A stretch of 64,000 nucleotides of DNA from Isoetes taiwanensis (Eukaryota; Streptophyta; Lycopodiopsida; Isoetales; Isoetaceae), in the NCBI GenBank assembly GCA_021234155.1, contig JAJEKV010000014.1, positions 3,033,339-3,097,338 on the forward strand. Reading direction: 5' to 3'. The stretch's first letter is position 1. The number at the start of each line of letters is the position of its first letter. Below, piece by piece: positions 11,660-22,778 of the stretch. The notes below the pieces were generated by a model, which ran no database searches, had not been told where the DNA came from, and saw nothing but the letters and a program-made list of their open reading frames with translations. The position numbers and the translations under genes were made by a program.

Positions 11660-11672
11660 TGGTATCAGAGCC
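11660..11672 (+). other. G2 primer binding site (initiator Met tRNA)
   Basis: TGGTATCAGAGCC lies two bases after the LTR. It is complementary to the 3' end of plant initiator-Met tRNA, the usual primer for minus-strand synthesis in plant LTR elements. Confidence 0.9.
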
Positions 11673-11789
11673 AGGTTCTGACAACCTTCGGGCCGTGGGA
11701 ATTAGGGTTAGAACTTAAGAAGTCTACTGGGAAGTAAAGTTGTTTTATGGAAAATAACCATTGTCATCATTTTCCAGGTGGTTAGCAGG

Positions 11790-12730
11790 ATGTCTGGAAA
11801 TAATGATAACGGTTCAGGAGCTGGGGGAAGTGGCACTGCTCCTACCATAACTGAGCAAATTTTGGCAGCTATGCAGCAGCAACTTGCCACCATGCAACCA
11901 CAGCTTGCCGCCAAGGATGCTGACCTTGATGAGGTCAACAAGGTTTTAAAGCAACTGAAGATGGAGACATTTAGTGGTAAAGATACCACAGACGAGGATG
12001 TTGATGCTTGGTTGAAAGGGATCGAGTTTTACTTTCAAGTTAAGAAAACTCCCGACCTATTAAAGGCAACCATTGCCGATATGCTATTAGCTGGACCTGC
12101 CAAAATCTGGTGGGAAGAGTATAAGAAGGCTAATCAGCTTTTTCTGAGCCAGATCACATGGAGTACCTTCAAGTAGCCTTTAAACTCCATTATTTACCTG
12201 CTGGGTTTGAGCTAGAGCAGATGAACAAGTTTCAGAATTTGGTTCAAGAAGATACAGTAGAAGTATACGCCAATGCATTTAGGGCATTGCAACCATACGG
12301 ACCCACTATGACAGTGGCACAATTAGCTGACAAGTTTATTCGGGGGCTCAAGCCAGAGTTGACTTTGTTAGTTGGAGGGGTAACCTATCCCAGCTTAGAA
12401 GAAGCTATCCGAGTCTCCAAGTTCAAAGAGCAAGTCCAGAATCGGATCACCAAAAGTCGAGAGGAAGCAACCCAAAAGGAATACCCTCATAAGCAGAGAG
12501 AAAGATCTTTTGCGGCTTCTAGAGATACCAGAGGGAATGCACGTCCTACTCAAGAGAGGCGGCCAAATGGACCAAGCCGGATGAGTTCCGAGGAGCAGGA
12601 ACGTTGCCGCCGTGAAAGATTGTGTTACTATTGCAAAGAAGCTGGGCATATTTCAGCTCGTTGTCCTAGGAAGTGGCAAAATAGGGGCAATGCAGGACCG
12701 CAAGCTAGTAGTGGGAACCCAGGAGACTAG
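11790..12730 (+). pseudogene. gag: G2 gag, broken by one frameshift
   Basis: The start is at ATG 11790 (MSGNNDNGSG). The first frame covers a Gly/Ala/Gln-rich leader and the first part of the Gag domain (AWLKGIEFYF, AKIWWEEYKKAN) and stops at 12174-12176. A frame shifted by one base continues from about 12158 (FKLHYLPAGFELEQM) through the Gag domain, a basic region and the zinc knuckle CYYCKEAGHISARC. It ends at an in-frame UAG at 12728-12730, after which the same frame stays open into the protease. Confidence 0.88.
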
Positions 12731-15700
12731 AATAGGCCAGTAACGAGTACGCCAAGTGTCAGTGGACCTCGAAATACCCGTATGGAGGAGAGGCCTGCAC
12801 GAGCTAAAGCGGTTATATTAGAAGAAGCAGGAGCAGCACCAGATATGCGTGCATACGCCATTGGTGGAGACCCTGCTGAGTATATTGCTACTGACATTAT
12901 CCATCTACCAGGTAGCATTCGAACACAACCTTTTCATTTTCTGATTGACAGTGGTAGCACACACAATTTCATTTCACCTAGATTGGTTGCTCAGATGGGT
13001 TTGAATGTCATTGCACGGAATCCTAGATCTGTAGAGTTAGCATATGGTATGATTAAGATGTCAGATGGATTTGTGCCTCGCCTGGACTTTAAACTCTGTG
13101 GGATAAAGTTTCATACTAACTTTGAAGTCCTTGATCTGGATAAGTACGATTTAATTGTCGGAATGTCGTGGTTGAAAGCCGTAGGGGCCTACATCGACTG
13201 TAAAGGCAAGGCTGTCCTTTGCACCTTGTCAAATGGCTCTATCAAGAGATTGGGTAGTCGCCCTATGCTTTCTGGGCCTTCCGTATTGACATGCAAGCAG
13301 GCAAAGCGCTATTTGCGCAAGGGAGGAATAATGTATGTTGGAATGATAAGTAAAGCTGCAGAAATGCAAGAAACTAGTGTTCCAAAAGCTATTCAGGAGG
13401 TGTTAGAAGAATTCAGGGATGTGTTTCCTGACAAGTTAACAGAACTGCCTCCCTTTCGTGAGGTGAATCATGATAGGATCTGCACCACCTTCGCGACCCC
13501 CTTATCGTTTTAATGTGGTAGAGATGGCAGAACTTAAAAAGCAGCTTGAAGAGTTGGTAGAGCAAGGCTTTATTAGGCCTAGCACATCTCCCTTTGGAGC
13601 TCCTGTCTTATTCGTAACGAAGAAGGATGGAAGTCTGCGTTTGTGTGTAGACTATAGGCTGTTGAATCAGGTAACTATCAAGAATGGTTATGCTTTGCCA
13701 CGAGTGGATGATCTCTTTGATCAATTAAGTGGTAGCAAGTTCTTTTCAAAGATTGACTTGCGATCTGGCTACCACCAGATCCGGATTAAGGAAGAGGATA
13801 TCCCTAAAACTGCTTTTTGCACCAGATATGGGCATTATGAATTTGAGGTAATGCCATTTGGGCTTACCAATGCACCAGCCACTTTTATGAGGCTTATGAA
13901 TGATATTTTTCGAACTCATCTTGACCAATTTGTGCTTGTGTTTTTCGACGATATTCTGATTTATTCCAGAACACTTGAGAAGCATGTTGAACATTTCCGC
14001 TCAGTTTTGAAGCTCTTAAGGCAACATAAGCTTTATGGTAAGGTTTCCAAATGCAGTTTTGCTCAAGAGCAGTTGATTTATTTAGGCCATGTTGTCTTCA
14101 ACAAGGGAATTGAGTCAGATCCTGAAAAGGTAAAAACTATACAGGAATGGCCACAACCTCAATCTGTGAGGGAGATCAGGGCATTTATAGGACTAGCTGG
14201 ATATTATCGCAAGTTTGTAAAGCATTTTTCCAGGAAAGCAGCTCCATTAACCACCCTACTTCAAAAAGTTTTAGCATTCCAATGGTCAGAGGTATGCAAC
14301 CAAAGTTTTCAAATTTTAAAAGATGCCTTGACGCATGCACCAATTTTAAAAATTCCATCTATGGAGCGGGATTTTTGTGTGGTAACTGATGCCTCAGACA
14401 CTGGGGTTGGATGTGCTCTATTACAAGATGGCCATGTATGTGCATATGCATCAAAGAAACTTAATCCAGCTGAACGGAATTACCCAACGCATGATTCGAA
14501 AATGTTTGCAATCGTGCATGCCTTAAAGTTATGGAGGCATTATCTTTTGGGTAGGCAATTTCTCCTCAAGACTGATCATCAGAGTCTTAAGTATTTCCTG
14601 ACGCAACCTCAGCTAAATAATCGCCAGAAACGATGGATGCAACTGCTGCAGGAGTATGATCTCACCATAATGTATCAGCCTGGCAAAGATAACATAATTG
14701 CAGATGCGTTGTCCCGACGATCATACTGTGCTGCCATTAGTGTTGCTAATACGCAATGGGACAGCAATCTCACGCAGTTGATCTGGGAGGATTCTTATTT
14801 CCAGCCTATAGTAGCAGCGCTTGAGAAAGGGGAAAATAAGAATCCCTATAAGATTGAAGCATCCAAGTTATTCTACCACAATCGATTGTGTATACCGGAT
14901 AATGCCGAGCTTAAACAGCAGATTATGAAAGAAGCTCATGATACTCCAATATCGGGTCATCCAGAAGTTCAGAAAACTCTTCGCAAGGTCCACAAGCAGT
15001 TCTTTTGGCCTAGCATGAAGAAGGAAATCTTAAGCTATGTAGCCAGATGTTTACCATGCCAGAAGGTGAAAGCCTCTCACCAAAAGGTCCCAGGGGAATT
15101 GCAACCATTGGATATTCCTGATACAAAATGGGAAAGTATAGGCATGGATTTTATTGTGGGATTGCCTAAGACACGAGCCGGATATGATTCCATCTATGTA
15201 GTAATGGATCATTTCACCAAGCAAGCCCACTTTATGCCAACCAAAATCACGGCTACTGCTGCAGATATTGCTAAGATTTTCATCAAGGATATATTCCCTC
15301 TGCATGGTATGCCTAAGGTTATCGTGTCAGACCGAGACACGCGCTTTGTTGGCCAGTTTTGGCAAGCATTGTTTCACGGGGTTGGAACCCAATTAAGGAT
15401 GAGTACAGCCTATCATCCTCAAACCGATGGTCAAGTTGAAAGAGTTAATCAGGTTGTCGAAGACATGCTTCGGATGTATGTTCCCGAACATCCGCACACT
15501 TGGGAATCTTATCTGTACTTAGTTGAATACATATCAAGATTCCATAAAGATGAGCCCATTTGAAGCAGTATATGGGCAAGAATGTCGATATCCCTTGACT
15601 TGGTGTAGTCCGCAATGTAAAGTTGATTTGGTCCAGACCATGGGAGAAGATATTGGGACACAGCTCCGAATTATTAGACAAAATATTGTCAAAGCACAAA

Positions 15701-15795
15701 ACCGGCAAAAGTAATATGCGGATAAACGGAGAAGACCTCTAGAATTCCAGGAGAATGACATGGTATTCCTGAAAATTCGAGAGGATCCCGTTTAG
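12731..15795 (+). pseudogene. pol: G2 pol: protease, RT, RNase H, integrase, truncated
   Basis: Protease DSGSTHNF appears at about 12949-12972. RT carries DLRSGYHQI and FFDDILIYS, RNase H has VTDAS, the integrase finger has H-H-C-C (CLPCQ), and the core has [15 protein letters not shown] and QVERVNQ. Breaks: a deletion and frameshift at about 13470-13510 between protease and RT, another at about 15530 inside the integrase, and a stop at 15712-15714. Homology fades near 15795, so the end of the integrase is lost. RT residues are intact, but the gene cannot make a full polyprotein. Confidence 0.92.
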
Positions 15796-16450
15796 AGATG
15801 CATGTAGCATGCCAAATTACCATCTGGCCTGATCCTGGGATTGATCTTGCCAAGTGTTCTTAAGGCAAGGGTATATAAGAAACAGAAGGCTGGCCGGATG
15901 GTGGAAGGAGAAGGAAAGAAAAGCGGATTGGAGGCCAAGCAAATTGGGAGCAGAGCAAGCACCAAGAGTCCAAAGCCAAAACTCAGGTGGGGATTTGATC
16001 TATCTATTGATTTTTCGGCTGATTGGGGTCGGATTGTGTGGAGCAGTCCTTCTGAAGCATAGATGCCAGCGGCCTGTGATCCAAAACCCAGTCTAGAGAA
16101 AGAATCCTTATTGTGAATCCTGCTTGTTAAATCGCTATGTTAATCTAAAACCAGAAGACCCTGATGGAATTCGGCCTTCAAAACCTGGAAATCCAAGCTC
16201 TGCATCCCATTTCAGTGAGAAACCATCATCTTACTTGTTGCCATCTCTGCCTTGGACTCATCTGCCGATCCACCTTCTCACCCTGACACCAACCCTTGAG
16301 ATCATGATTGCCTTGTAAATCCATTTTCGGGGAAAATCCCTGGCTTGGGTGAGCTTGCAGATCCAGTTGGCCAGGCAAAAAGGGGCCATTGTTGGGCGCC
16401 CACGAATCTGTGACAGGTTTTCTGAATTCTATTGAAGGGGGATATCAGGG
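15796..16450 (+). other. G2 3' internal region, no recognisable gene
   Basis: Short frames occur but none shows a motif. The purine-rich GAAGGGGGATATCAGGG at 16434-16450 abuts the 3' LTR and is the probable polypurine tract. Confidence 0.6.
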
Positions 16451-17558
16451 TCCGGTATCCCCAGACCTTTAAAATCTCATATTAAAGTTAAAGTTTAAAC
16501 CCTTAAGTTGTTACAATTGTAGTTACCTTCTACCAACCGTTAGGCAAGTATACCTTATGAGACCAAGATTCCATTGAATGTTGTTGCCAGTCCAGTAGTA
16601 GGGAAAAGTAACTGCCTGGCTAGTGTATGATGTGGGATGTTTATGCATGCATTTGAGATTGCTCTATAAGTATGGATAGGGTATGTGGCACTTTACGGAA
16701 TTGCATTATGTATCTGAGATGGTATTATGGATATGGTGCACTTGAATCAAAGAATGTTGTGCATCTGCATTCAACGGCCCACCTTCGCAGGGGTGGGGTG
16801 GCCGTGTAACTCCGCATCCGTGCCAGATGGCCTGACGGGTGAGTTGAACCCTGTACGTACAGATGGAGAGAGTGGTCTCCTTGGGGTCGCCACCCAAGGA
16901 TTACGCTTGTCATTTAGTTATGCATGGAATGTGTAGTTGTAGAGTGTGCTAACCTTGCAGGGGGAGTATCGACGTAACAGGTAAATAACATATTGTTGTT
17001 ATACATGAATGTAAAGATAATGTCCCTCCCCACTTAGTCCTTGTGGACTAACCCCGGATGTTTGTTGTTATGTAAGATGGCACGTCCTGAAGCCACCATC
17101 GTGTTGGACCTAGACTCTTTTGTCACCTGGTGGTTCAACGAGACTGAGAATGAACCCGCTTTAATGTCCAAGGAAAGAGTCTACGAAATCATCATGGCGT
17201 TGTTCAGGGAGTTGTACTATGCGCAGAGGCAACCCCAAATTGTGGCCCAAGACCCGGAGAGTGATGGGGAATCTTCTTCCGGGGGTAGCTCTAGCGACTC
17301 CTCCTCGGTCACTTCCGAGGAAGGGGAAGATTGAAGGGGCAATTGAGCAGGAGTGACGGGGTTGCTTGGGTTTTTGTATATTATGGGTGTGTATTGTGAT
17401 ATGGGTGCAATGTGAACTCTTCTTTATATGTGTAGCCTTGGGCCTTATGTAAATGATTTGATTGTAACAAAACTTTATCAATGGAAGTTCATGATTTGAT
17501 TGTCTATATCCGAGTTATTTAGTGCGACGGCCTAGGCCAAGGGGCTAGGTCTATTTCA
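16451..17558 (+). repeat. G2 3' LTR
   Basis: It starts TCCGGTATCCCC and ends GTCTATTTCA. It differs from the 5' LTR by scattered substitutions and a few small indels (roughly 2 percent by eye, not computed). Confidence 0.88.
17077..17334 (+). CDS. Small acidic ORF inside the G2 3' LTR
   Basis: This is the second copy of the LTR ORF at 11176-11445. Four residues differ (Cys to Tyr, Thr to Met, Lys to Glu, Leu to Pro), and a CGA to TGA change shortens the C-terminus by a few residues. This drift is what is expected of an LTR copy not under selection after insertion. Confidence 0.35.
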   Translation: MARPEATIVLDLDSFVTWWFNETENEPALMSKERVYEIIMALFRELYYAQRQPQIVAQDPESDGESSSGGSSSDSSSVTSEEGED

Positions 17559-19322
17559 ATAATGCATCGTCCAACCAAACACGCACGCAGGAAGAGGATA
17601 ATATATCGGAAGTAATGCTATCCAAATTACCCATTGGCAGGGGCAAGTGCAACAAATGAATTTAGTCATACGTTGTAGCTATATAATGTGTACATGGAAT
17701 AAGAAATGTACATATTGTCAAATCCCATTGCTCAATATTGAGCATGATGGATTTTGTTGCAATAAAGGGAGATGGTTACTACCACCTTTGCTCCCCCTTG
17801 CCCATGGCACTACAGAACCTCTACAACACCCAAGGATTTGCTGAACTATCAAGAAAAGTGAACAGATTATTCTGCTTTAGTGTGCGTGGAGTAAATGGTG
17901 GATTTCTAAATTTGGATCTTCTGTCGTCAGTAACTATTACTGGAAGAACATATCATTGATTACGTCCCACCGTGGAATCAGGCCATCCGATGCATTGATA
18001 TATCTATGAAGAATCAGAACAGTACACACAGGCACATGCCCAAAATATGCCATTTCAATGGGTAGCAATTGTTGACTCAATCCTCGACCAGATAAATCCA
18101 TTTATTCGGAACCTTCGAACTTTTGAAAGCATGGCCTTGCCATCAACATATATAATGAGTGAAGGAGCAGTTGCCAACAAGAAATTGCAGCCATTGTAAA
18201 TGTTAAGAGCACATTGGAGATTGGCCATGGATCGCTGGATTTTGGGTTCAAAACGAAGGGGAACCAATGTTTATGAATATCCTTGATTCTATGTATGAAC
18301 CATTACAATACCCCCTACTATTCCCCCATGACAGTGGGGGTTGGGGAGTTAGAAATGAATATGGCCTTACACAATTACAATGGTATAGGACCAGATTGCT
18401 ACATGAAGAACGATTCCTCCAATTAGGTCATTTATATGGAGAATACTTGGTTGACATGTATTCAAGAGTTGAGGATGCTCGATTAAATTATTTTAGGATG
18501 CATTTCGCAACTGGAGAGTGCAATACGATGAGGACTATTCTGAACGAGAGAATGATGATAGAAATGACATTATCTTGCCTTCATTTTTCCTGGGGTGCCA
18601 AAGGTGGTGCTCTATGCATGTGGCAGATGCATCGGCACTCTCTAGATCAAAAGGTCGTCCACTATTATTCATCATTATGACCACGAATACTGATTGGCCT
18701 GAAATACGAGCCAGACTTAGACCTGGACAAAATGCATCTGACATTCCTAAGAACGTTGTCTGATGCCTTCATGGAAGATTACAACGGTTGAAAGATTACA
18801 ACATCTTGCGTAATGAGCCCAACATACCAATGGAATGCATTGATGACATCATCTCTGTTGAACTGCCTACAGATCCAGTCTTTTGAGGACACACTCAAAA
18901 ATTCATGATACATAGCTCTCCAAATGGCAATCCATGTTGTTACAAATATCTAAATGATATCAACCTAACAACACATCTTAATTCCAAGGGTTACATGCAA
19001 TATAGGAAGAGGAGTATAGATGATGCATGGGTGGTTCCGTACAATGCCTTTCTCCTGCATGAGTTAGATTATCACATTATGGTGGACATTGCATCCACAG
19101 TCCATGTATTCTTATATCTTTATGGTTACATTTACAAGGGATTTGACAATGCCAATTCTCGGGTAACTCAAGAAAGGCACTCGGCTTCCATACCATCGGC
19201 ATTAAACAGTCAACATGAAGCGGCCGGAGAATCCTCGTCGAGGAACAATGATCAAAGAGATAATACCACATGCTAGCATACATTATCCGAAGAAACTGGT
19301 AGGCGATCTAGAAATGAAATAC
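17559..19322 (+). pseudogene. Helitron Rep/helicase gene, N-terminal half
   Basis: Helitrons move by rolling-circle replication using a Rep-helicase protein. Broken frames here carry the upstream Cys region (CTYCQIPLLNIEHDGFCCNKG), the Helitron N-domain block (YEPLQYPLLFPHDSGGWGV, then QWYRTRLLHEERF), then ILPSFFLGCQRW, GRPLLFIIMTTNTDWPEI, and WVVPYNAFLLHELDYHI with YLYGYIYKGFDN. The order matches the family. Several stops and frameshifts show decay. The gene is cut at 19322 by insertion of G3 and resumes at 36848. Confidence 0.85.
19318..19322. other. Left target-site duplication of G3 (AATAC)
   Basis: AATAC lies immediately before the G3 LTR at 19323 and again immediately after its other LTR at 36848-36852. 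This fixes both ends of G3. Confidence 0.9.
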
Positions 19323-20857
19323 TGTGACGTCCCCTAGTCATATACGGTGCACTCACTGTATACAAGCAGGAGTTCATCCCCCATACCAGCTCAGGCCCTC
19401 CAATATCACTGCAACCTTGACGAGTTCCAGTGGGAAGAATGAAGGGGTTATTTTACCCTGTCTCCCTCAGGGCCTACCTAGCTGTGGAAGCGTAACATAC
19501 ATGTAAGTATACATACATCAACATCACATGACCCTCATGAAGGATGGCTCACCACATATCTGCATAGACAGAGATCAGTACATCACATATGGAAGGTCTA
19601 CCCAAGTTCAGACATAGGGATGGACTAACAAGCTTGGGTCTCCAGAGGTCAAACAGAAAGAGTGCAATAACAGTGGAGTTGGCTGGCATAGGAACATGGC
19701 AATTGGGTAGTCCGCTCCATCCGTCCCTCCTGTGCACACTTTGCAGAGTAGGTTGAAAGGTCTTGGGACTTGACTGTAGCCCGCCGGATGCATAGCCAGA
19801 GGGGCTACTCCTGGGTTGCATCTCCTCAGTTTCAATGGGGCAGGTAGGGATTGCTCCCACCAGAGGCTGGCATGCTGACTCAAGGTGACTAGAGGGCCAC
19901 TGCCCGTACTTGACTGAACTCCCTGGAAGGTGTACACCACCCCAAGAGTGTCGAATCCATGCAAAGCCCGCACGCAGTGGCAAAGCATTAGTTCTAGTGG
20001 ACTGTAGTCCCCGATAGGCTTTACTACCAGAGGGACGTGATCATGAGCCAGGACATGAACCTCCTTGTAAGCCAGTCTGGTCCCTCCACCCACAACTAGG
20101 TGTGGTTCTTGTACACATGCCGAATTTAATAGTGCATTAAAGAGGACTAGCTAGGAGCATCAAACTACTAGGCTTTTAGGGCCTCTACCCCCCTTCCCAA
20201 TACAATGATTCCACAGAGATCATCATTACATACATATCATAGAAGAACTAAAGAACAAGATTTAATCTAAATCACAGAAGTTAGGTTCTTTAGTTATGGC
20301 TTGATATCTAGAGGTCTAGATGGCTGTTATGGGCAATTCAATAGGCTAAACCTACTTACTCTATGCCTGGAAGGCGGATTAGACTATTGAATTGGCAAAA
20401 TACCTAATCCCTGGCTTCATGCTACGAAACTGCTTGAAGATGAAGCCAGAAAGGAAAGCTGATGAGCTAGGTTGCTCAGACAGATTTCGAGAGCTAAGAT
20501 TGGCTCTTGGAGCAAGCGAAATGGAGCTCTAGAAGGCTGTGGACAAAAATGGAAAGTTAGGTTTTGGATACCTTACATAGGCTATAAGTTAGGGCTAGGG
20601 TTTCCATCAACCCTTGAGATCATGCCACTTGCCCTTGCGGGGTAAGTGGATGTAGCCCCCACTTGGCCCACTTGCCCACTTATATTTAAGTGAGCTAAAG
20701 TGCACACATGAATAAATGTGCACACACTTGCAAGTTGCCCCTAGGGCGCTACTTGCTTAGCTACACGTCGGCGTGCACGTCAATCGGGATGGCGTGTACG
20801 CATGACGATGCAGTACAGTATACGTCCTGGGACCGTATACTGTGCTGGAACGTCACA
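19323..20857 (-). repeat. G3 3' LTR
   Basis: In element sense it starts TGTGACGTTCC after a purine tract and ends GGGGACGTCACA. It aligns with 35358-36847 and 48865-50348. Of the three copies this one looks free of the CAG/CTG disturbance, and it serves as a reference. An inverted repeat based on CAGTATACG lies at 20816-20842. Confidence 0.92.
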
Positions 20858-21420
20858 TTCTCCCCACCCTGAAATGATGATGTCCGCAGCATCGTGGATC
20901 TCTCCACCTTGGGATCTTCTTGTCCTGCAACCAACTTGATGCATGCAATTTATTATTATTATACTTACACAATTATTAGAATTACCCTAAGGCAATATTT
21001 TTAAAACATTACTACGACATTACATTATCCCAATAACTTATCAATTTATCACTTCATTAAAGCAAGGTACTTACTAACCTCACTTAATACACCATTTAAG
21101 TTTATGAAGATTTAGCAATTTCATAAAAAATTATCCTTCCACACTACTTCATTCCTTGTAACACATTCCAACAAAACTTGTGTTGCAAGTCTTCGTAGCT
21201 CGACCTCCTTGCCCTCCGCAGCACTCTATTGGCCTGCAGGTCGATACTACATTAGTACCATTTTAATTATTAATAAAATTATGGTTATAAGGGAGCCACC
21301 CATCTAATTAACTAAATGAACGCATGACTAATCTCCCGGCATAGGAAGAGGATGCTTCTTCCATCGTGGCCGTGGAGACAGCGCCCTATAATGCCTATAC
21401 CCCGCACTCGATCATGGCCC
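20858..21420 (-). other. G3 3' UTR (distal part) and polypurine tract
   Basis: No gene. In element sense GGGTGGGGAGAA abuts the LTR (plus-strand 20858-20869) and corresponds to the G1 tract. The UTR is interrupted at 21420 by copia C1 and continues at 26983-27308. Confidence 0.75.
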
Positions 21421-22019
21421 TGTAAAATATGTTCATGTTATCCTTGTCAGATCTGGGAAGTAAGAGCTAGCCTGAACTCAGAGCAAAGAAGATTGATCAC
21501 GTTTGGTTTCATGTGAAGACTAAGGCTTAATATTTCCCTAAGGTTATATGGTGCAATGGTACATGTTGAAGTTTAAACGGAAAAATGCATTATAAGGTTT
21601 ATGCCTCATGGGATAATAAATCCAAGGGGGGAAAAAAGCATTCAAAAGGGAAACTTGATGTTCTCAGCTGCTATGGGTCGATCGGCACGCCATGGCGGCC
21701 GGATCCTGGCCCGTTAAATATGAAAGAAGGAGTAGTGATCGTTAGTATGGTTTTACAGGTTGAATATGTGTGCAGGTTGCCGGATTAATGATCACGCTTG
21801 GGCTATCGAATGGTTCATGAATAATAGCTACAGTAATTCTGCCAATCTCATTGCTACAGTGTTATTACTGTAGCTTGTCAATGGTTGCATAATTATTCAA
21901 TATTAAGACATTATAGACCATTGAAATTAGTGGTTGTTTCTTATGCAAGTGTATGCATAGCAAGTATGCACTAATAGAATTGTCTTGATCATATTGTTTA
22001 GAGTATCATTTTTTCTTCA
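21421..22019 (+). repeat. C1 5' LTR
   Basis: It starts TGTAAAATATG and ends TTTTTTCTTCA. The small open frame at 21585-21788 recurs in both LTRs but shows no sign of coding. Confidence 0.95.
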
Positions 22020-22020
22020 T

Positions 22021-22033
22021 TGGTATCAGAGCC
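22021..22033 (+). other. C1 primer binding site (initiator Met tRNA)
   Basis: TGGTATCAGAGCC lies one base after the LTR end and is complementary to plant initiator-Met tRNA. Confidence 0.93.
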
Positions 22034-22042
22034 TGGATAATC

Positions 22043-22778
22043 ATGACAAGTAGATTTGGTGCTAATCTACTCAATGCTGTAGAAGTATTTAAAGGTGAGA
22101 GTGGCTTCCAAATCTGGAAGCAAAGTATCAGGGAAGTGTTGGAGTTTGAAAACTTGTGGTACTTGATTGAGCCAAGTACAAGCAGACATGGTACTAATGC
22201 TGTCTTACGGACATCTAGTACAGGTGAAGCCAGATGGAGAAGGTTCTGTAGCTGATGGAGGTGCAGGAACTGCTGGAGGCAGTGGTAGCACTGCTCAAGT
22301 GGTAGCAGCTACAAGCACAGGAGTGGATGAGCAACTCAAAATCATGGAGGCACAAGCAATCATCTGTTGTAAGGTTGGTCCAGTGATTAAGTTGAAATTA
22401 AGGGGTTTAACTCCCAAGGAGATGTGGCAATATATGATAAGAAACTATGAAGCTAAGACTTCTTCACAAATAGATGTTCTAGAAAAGCAGTTGAGGAAGC
22501 TAAAATTGAGTGACAGGGAGAATATAACAGAATTTTTAGAGAAGTTTGATTTTAGTGACCTGGAGGGGGCTGGTGTTATTTTGAATGAGCAGTATCAGTT
22601 GTTAGCCATATCTAGAGCAGTTGCTCATAATGCTTACCTTGCTACTTTGGTGAGAAATATTGCTAGAACAAAAGAACATGCTGTTCAAATTATAAGGATA
22701 GAATTTGAGCAAAGGCAAATGGGATATGATGATGATGAACAAACTACCGAAGTCTTGTTTGCTGGAAAACAGCAATAA
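22043..22778 (+). pseudogene. gag: C1 gag, frameshifted
   Basis: The start is ATG 22043 with a typical copia Gag opening (FKGESGFQIWKQSIREVLE). This frame stops at 22255. A second frame, open from upstream of 22167 to 22778, continues the Gag domain (LKLRGLTPKEMWQYMIRNYE, then EQRQMGYDDDEQTTEVL). The zinc knuckles are in a third frame, that of pol. Each step is a +1 shift relative to the previous one. Indels are the simplest explanation, since copia elements usually use one long frame. Confidence 0.85.

Larger units (their letters stand above)
10547..17558 (+). mobile_element. G2: Ty3/gypsy LTR retrotransposon, degraded
   Basis: Two LTRs of about 1.11 kb, nearly identical by eye, bracket a primer binding site, gag, protease, RT, RNase H and integrase. 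The coding part has several frameshifts and deletions, and the integrase C-terminus (GPY/F and any chromodomain) is missing. Flanking pentamers (CAAAG left, ATAAT right) do not match, so no target-site duplication survives or an end is misplaced. Confidence 0.92.

Noticed and set aside
21585-21788. 67-codon frame in the C1 LTR, repeated at 26548-26754
   Set aside because: Present only because both LTRs are identical; no coding features, and it lies in the LTR promoter/leader region.
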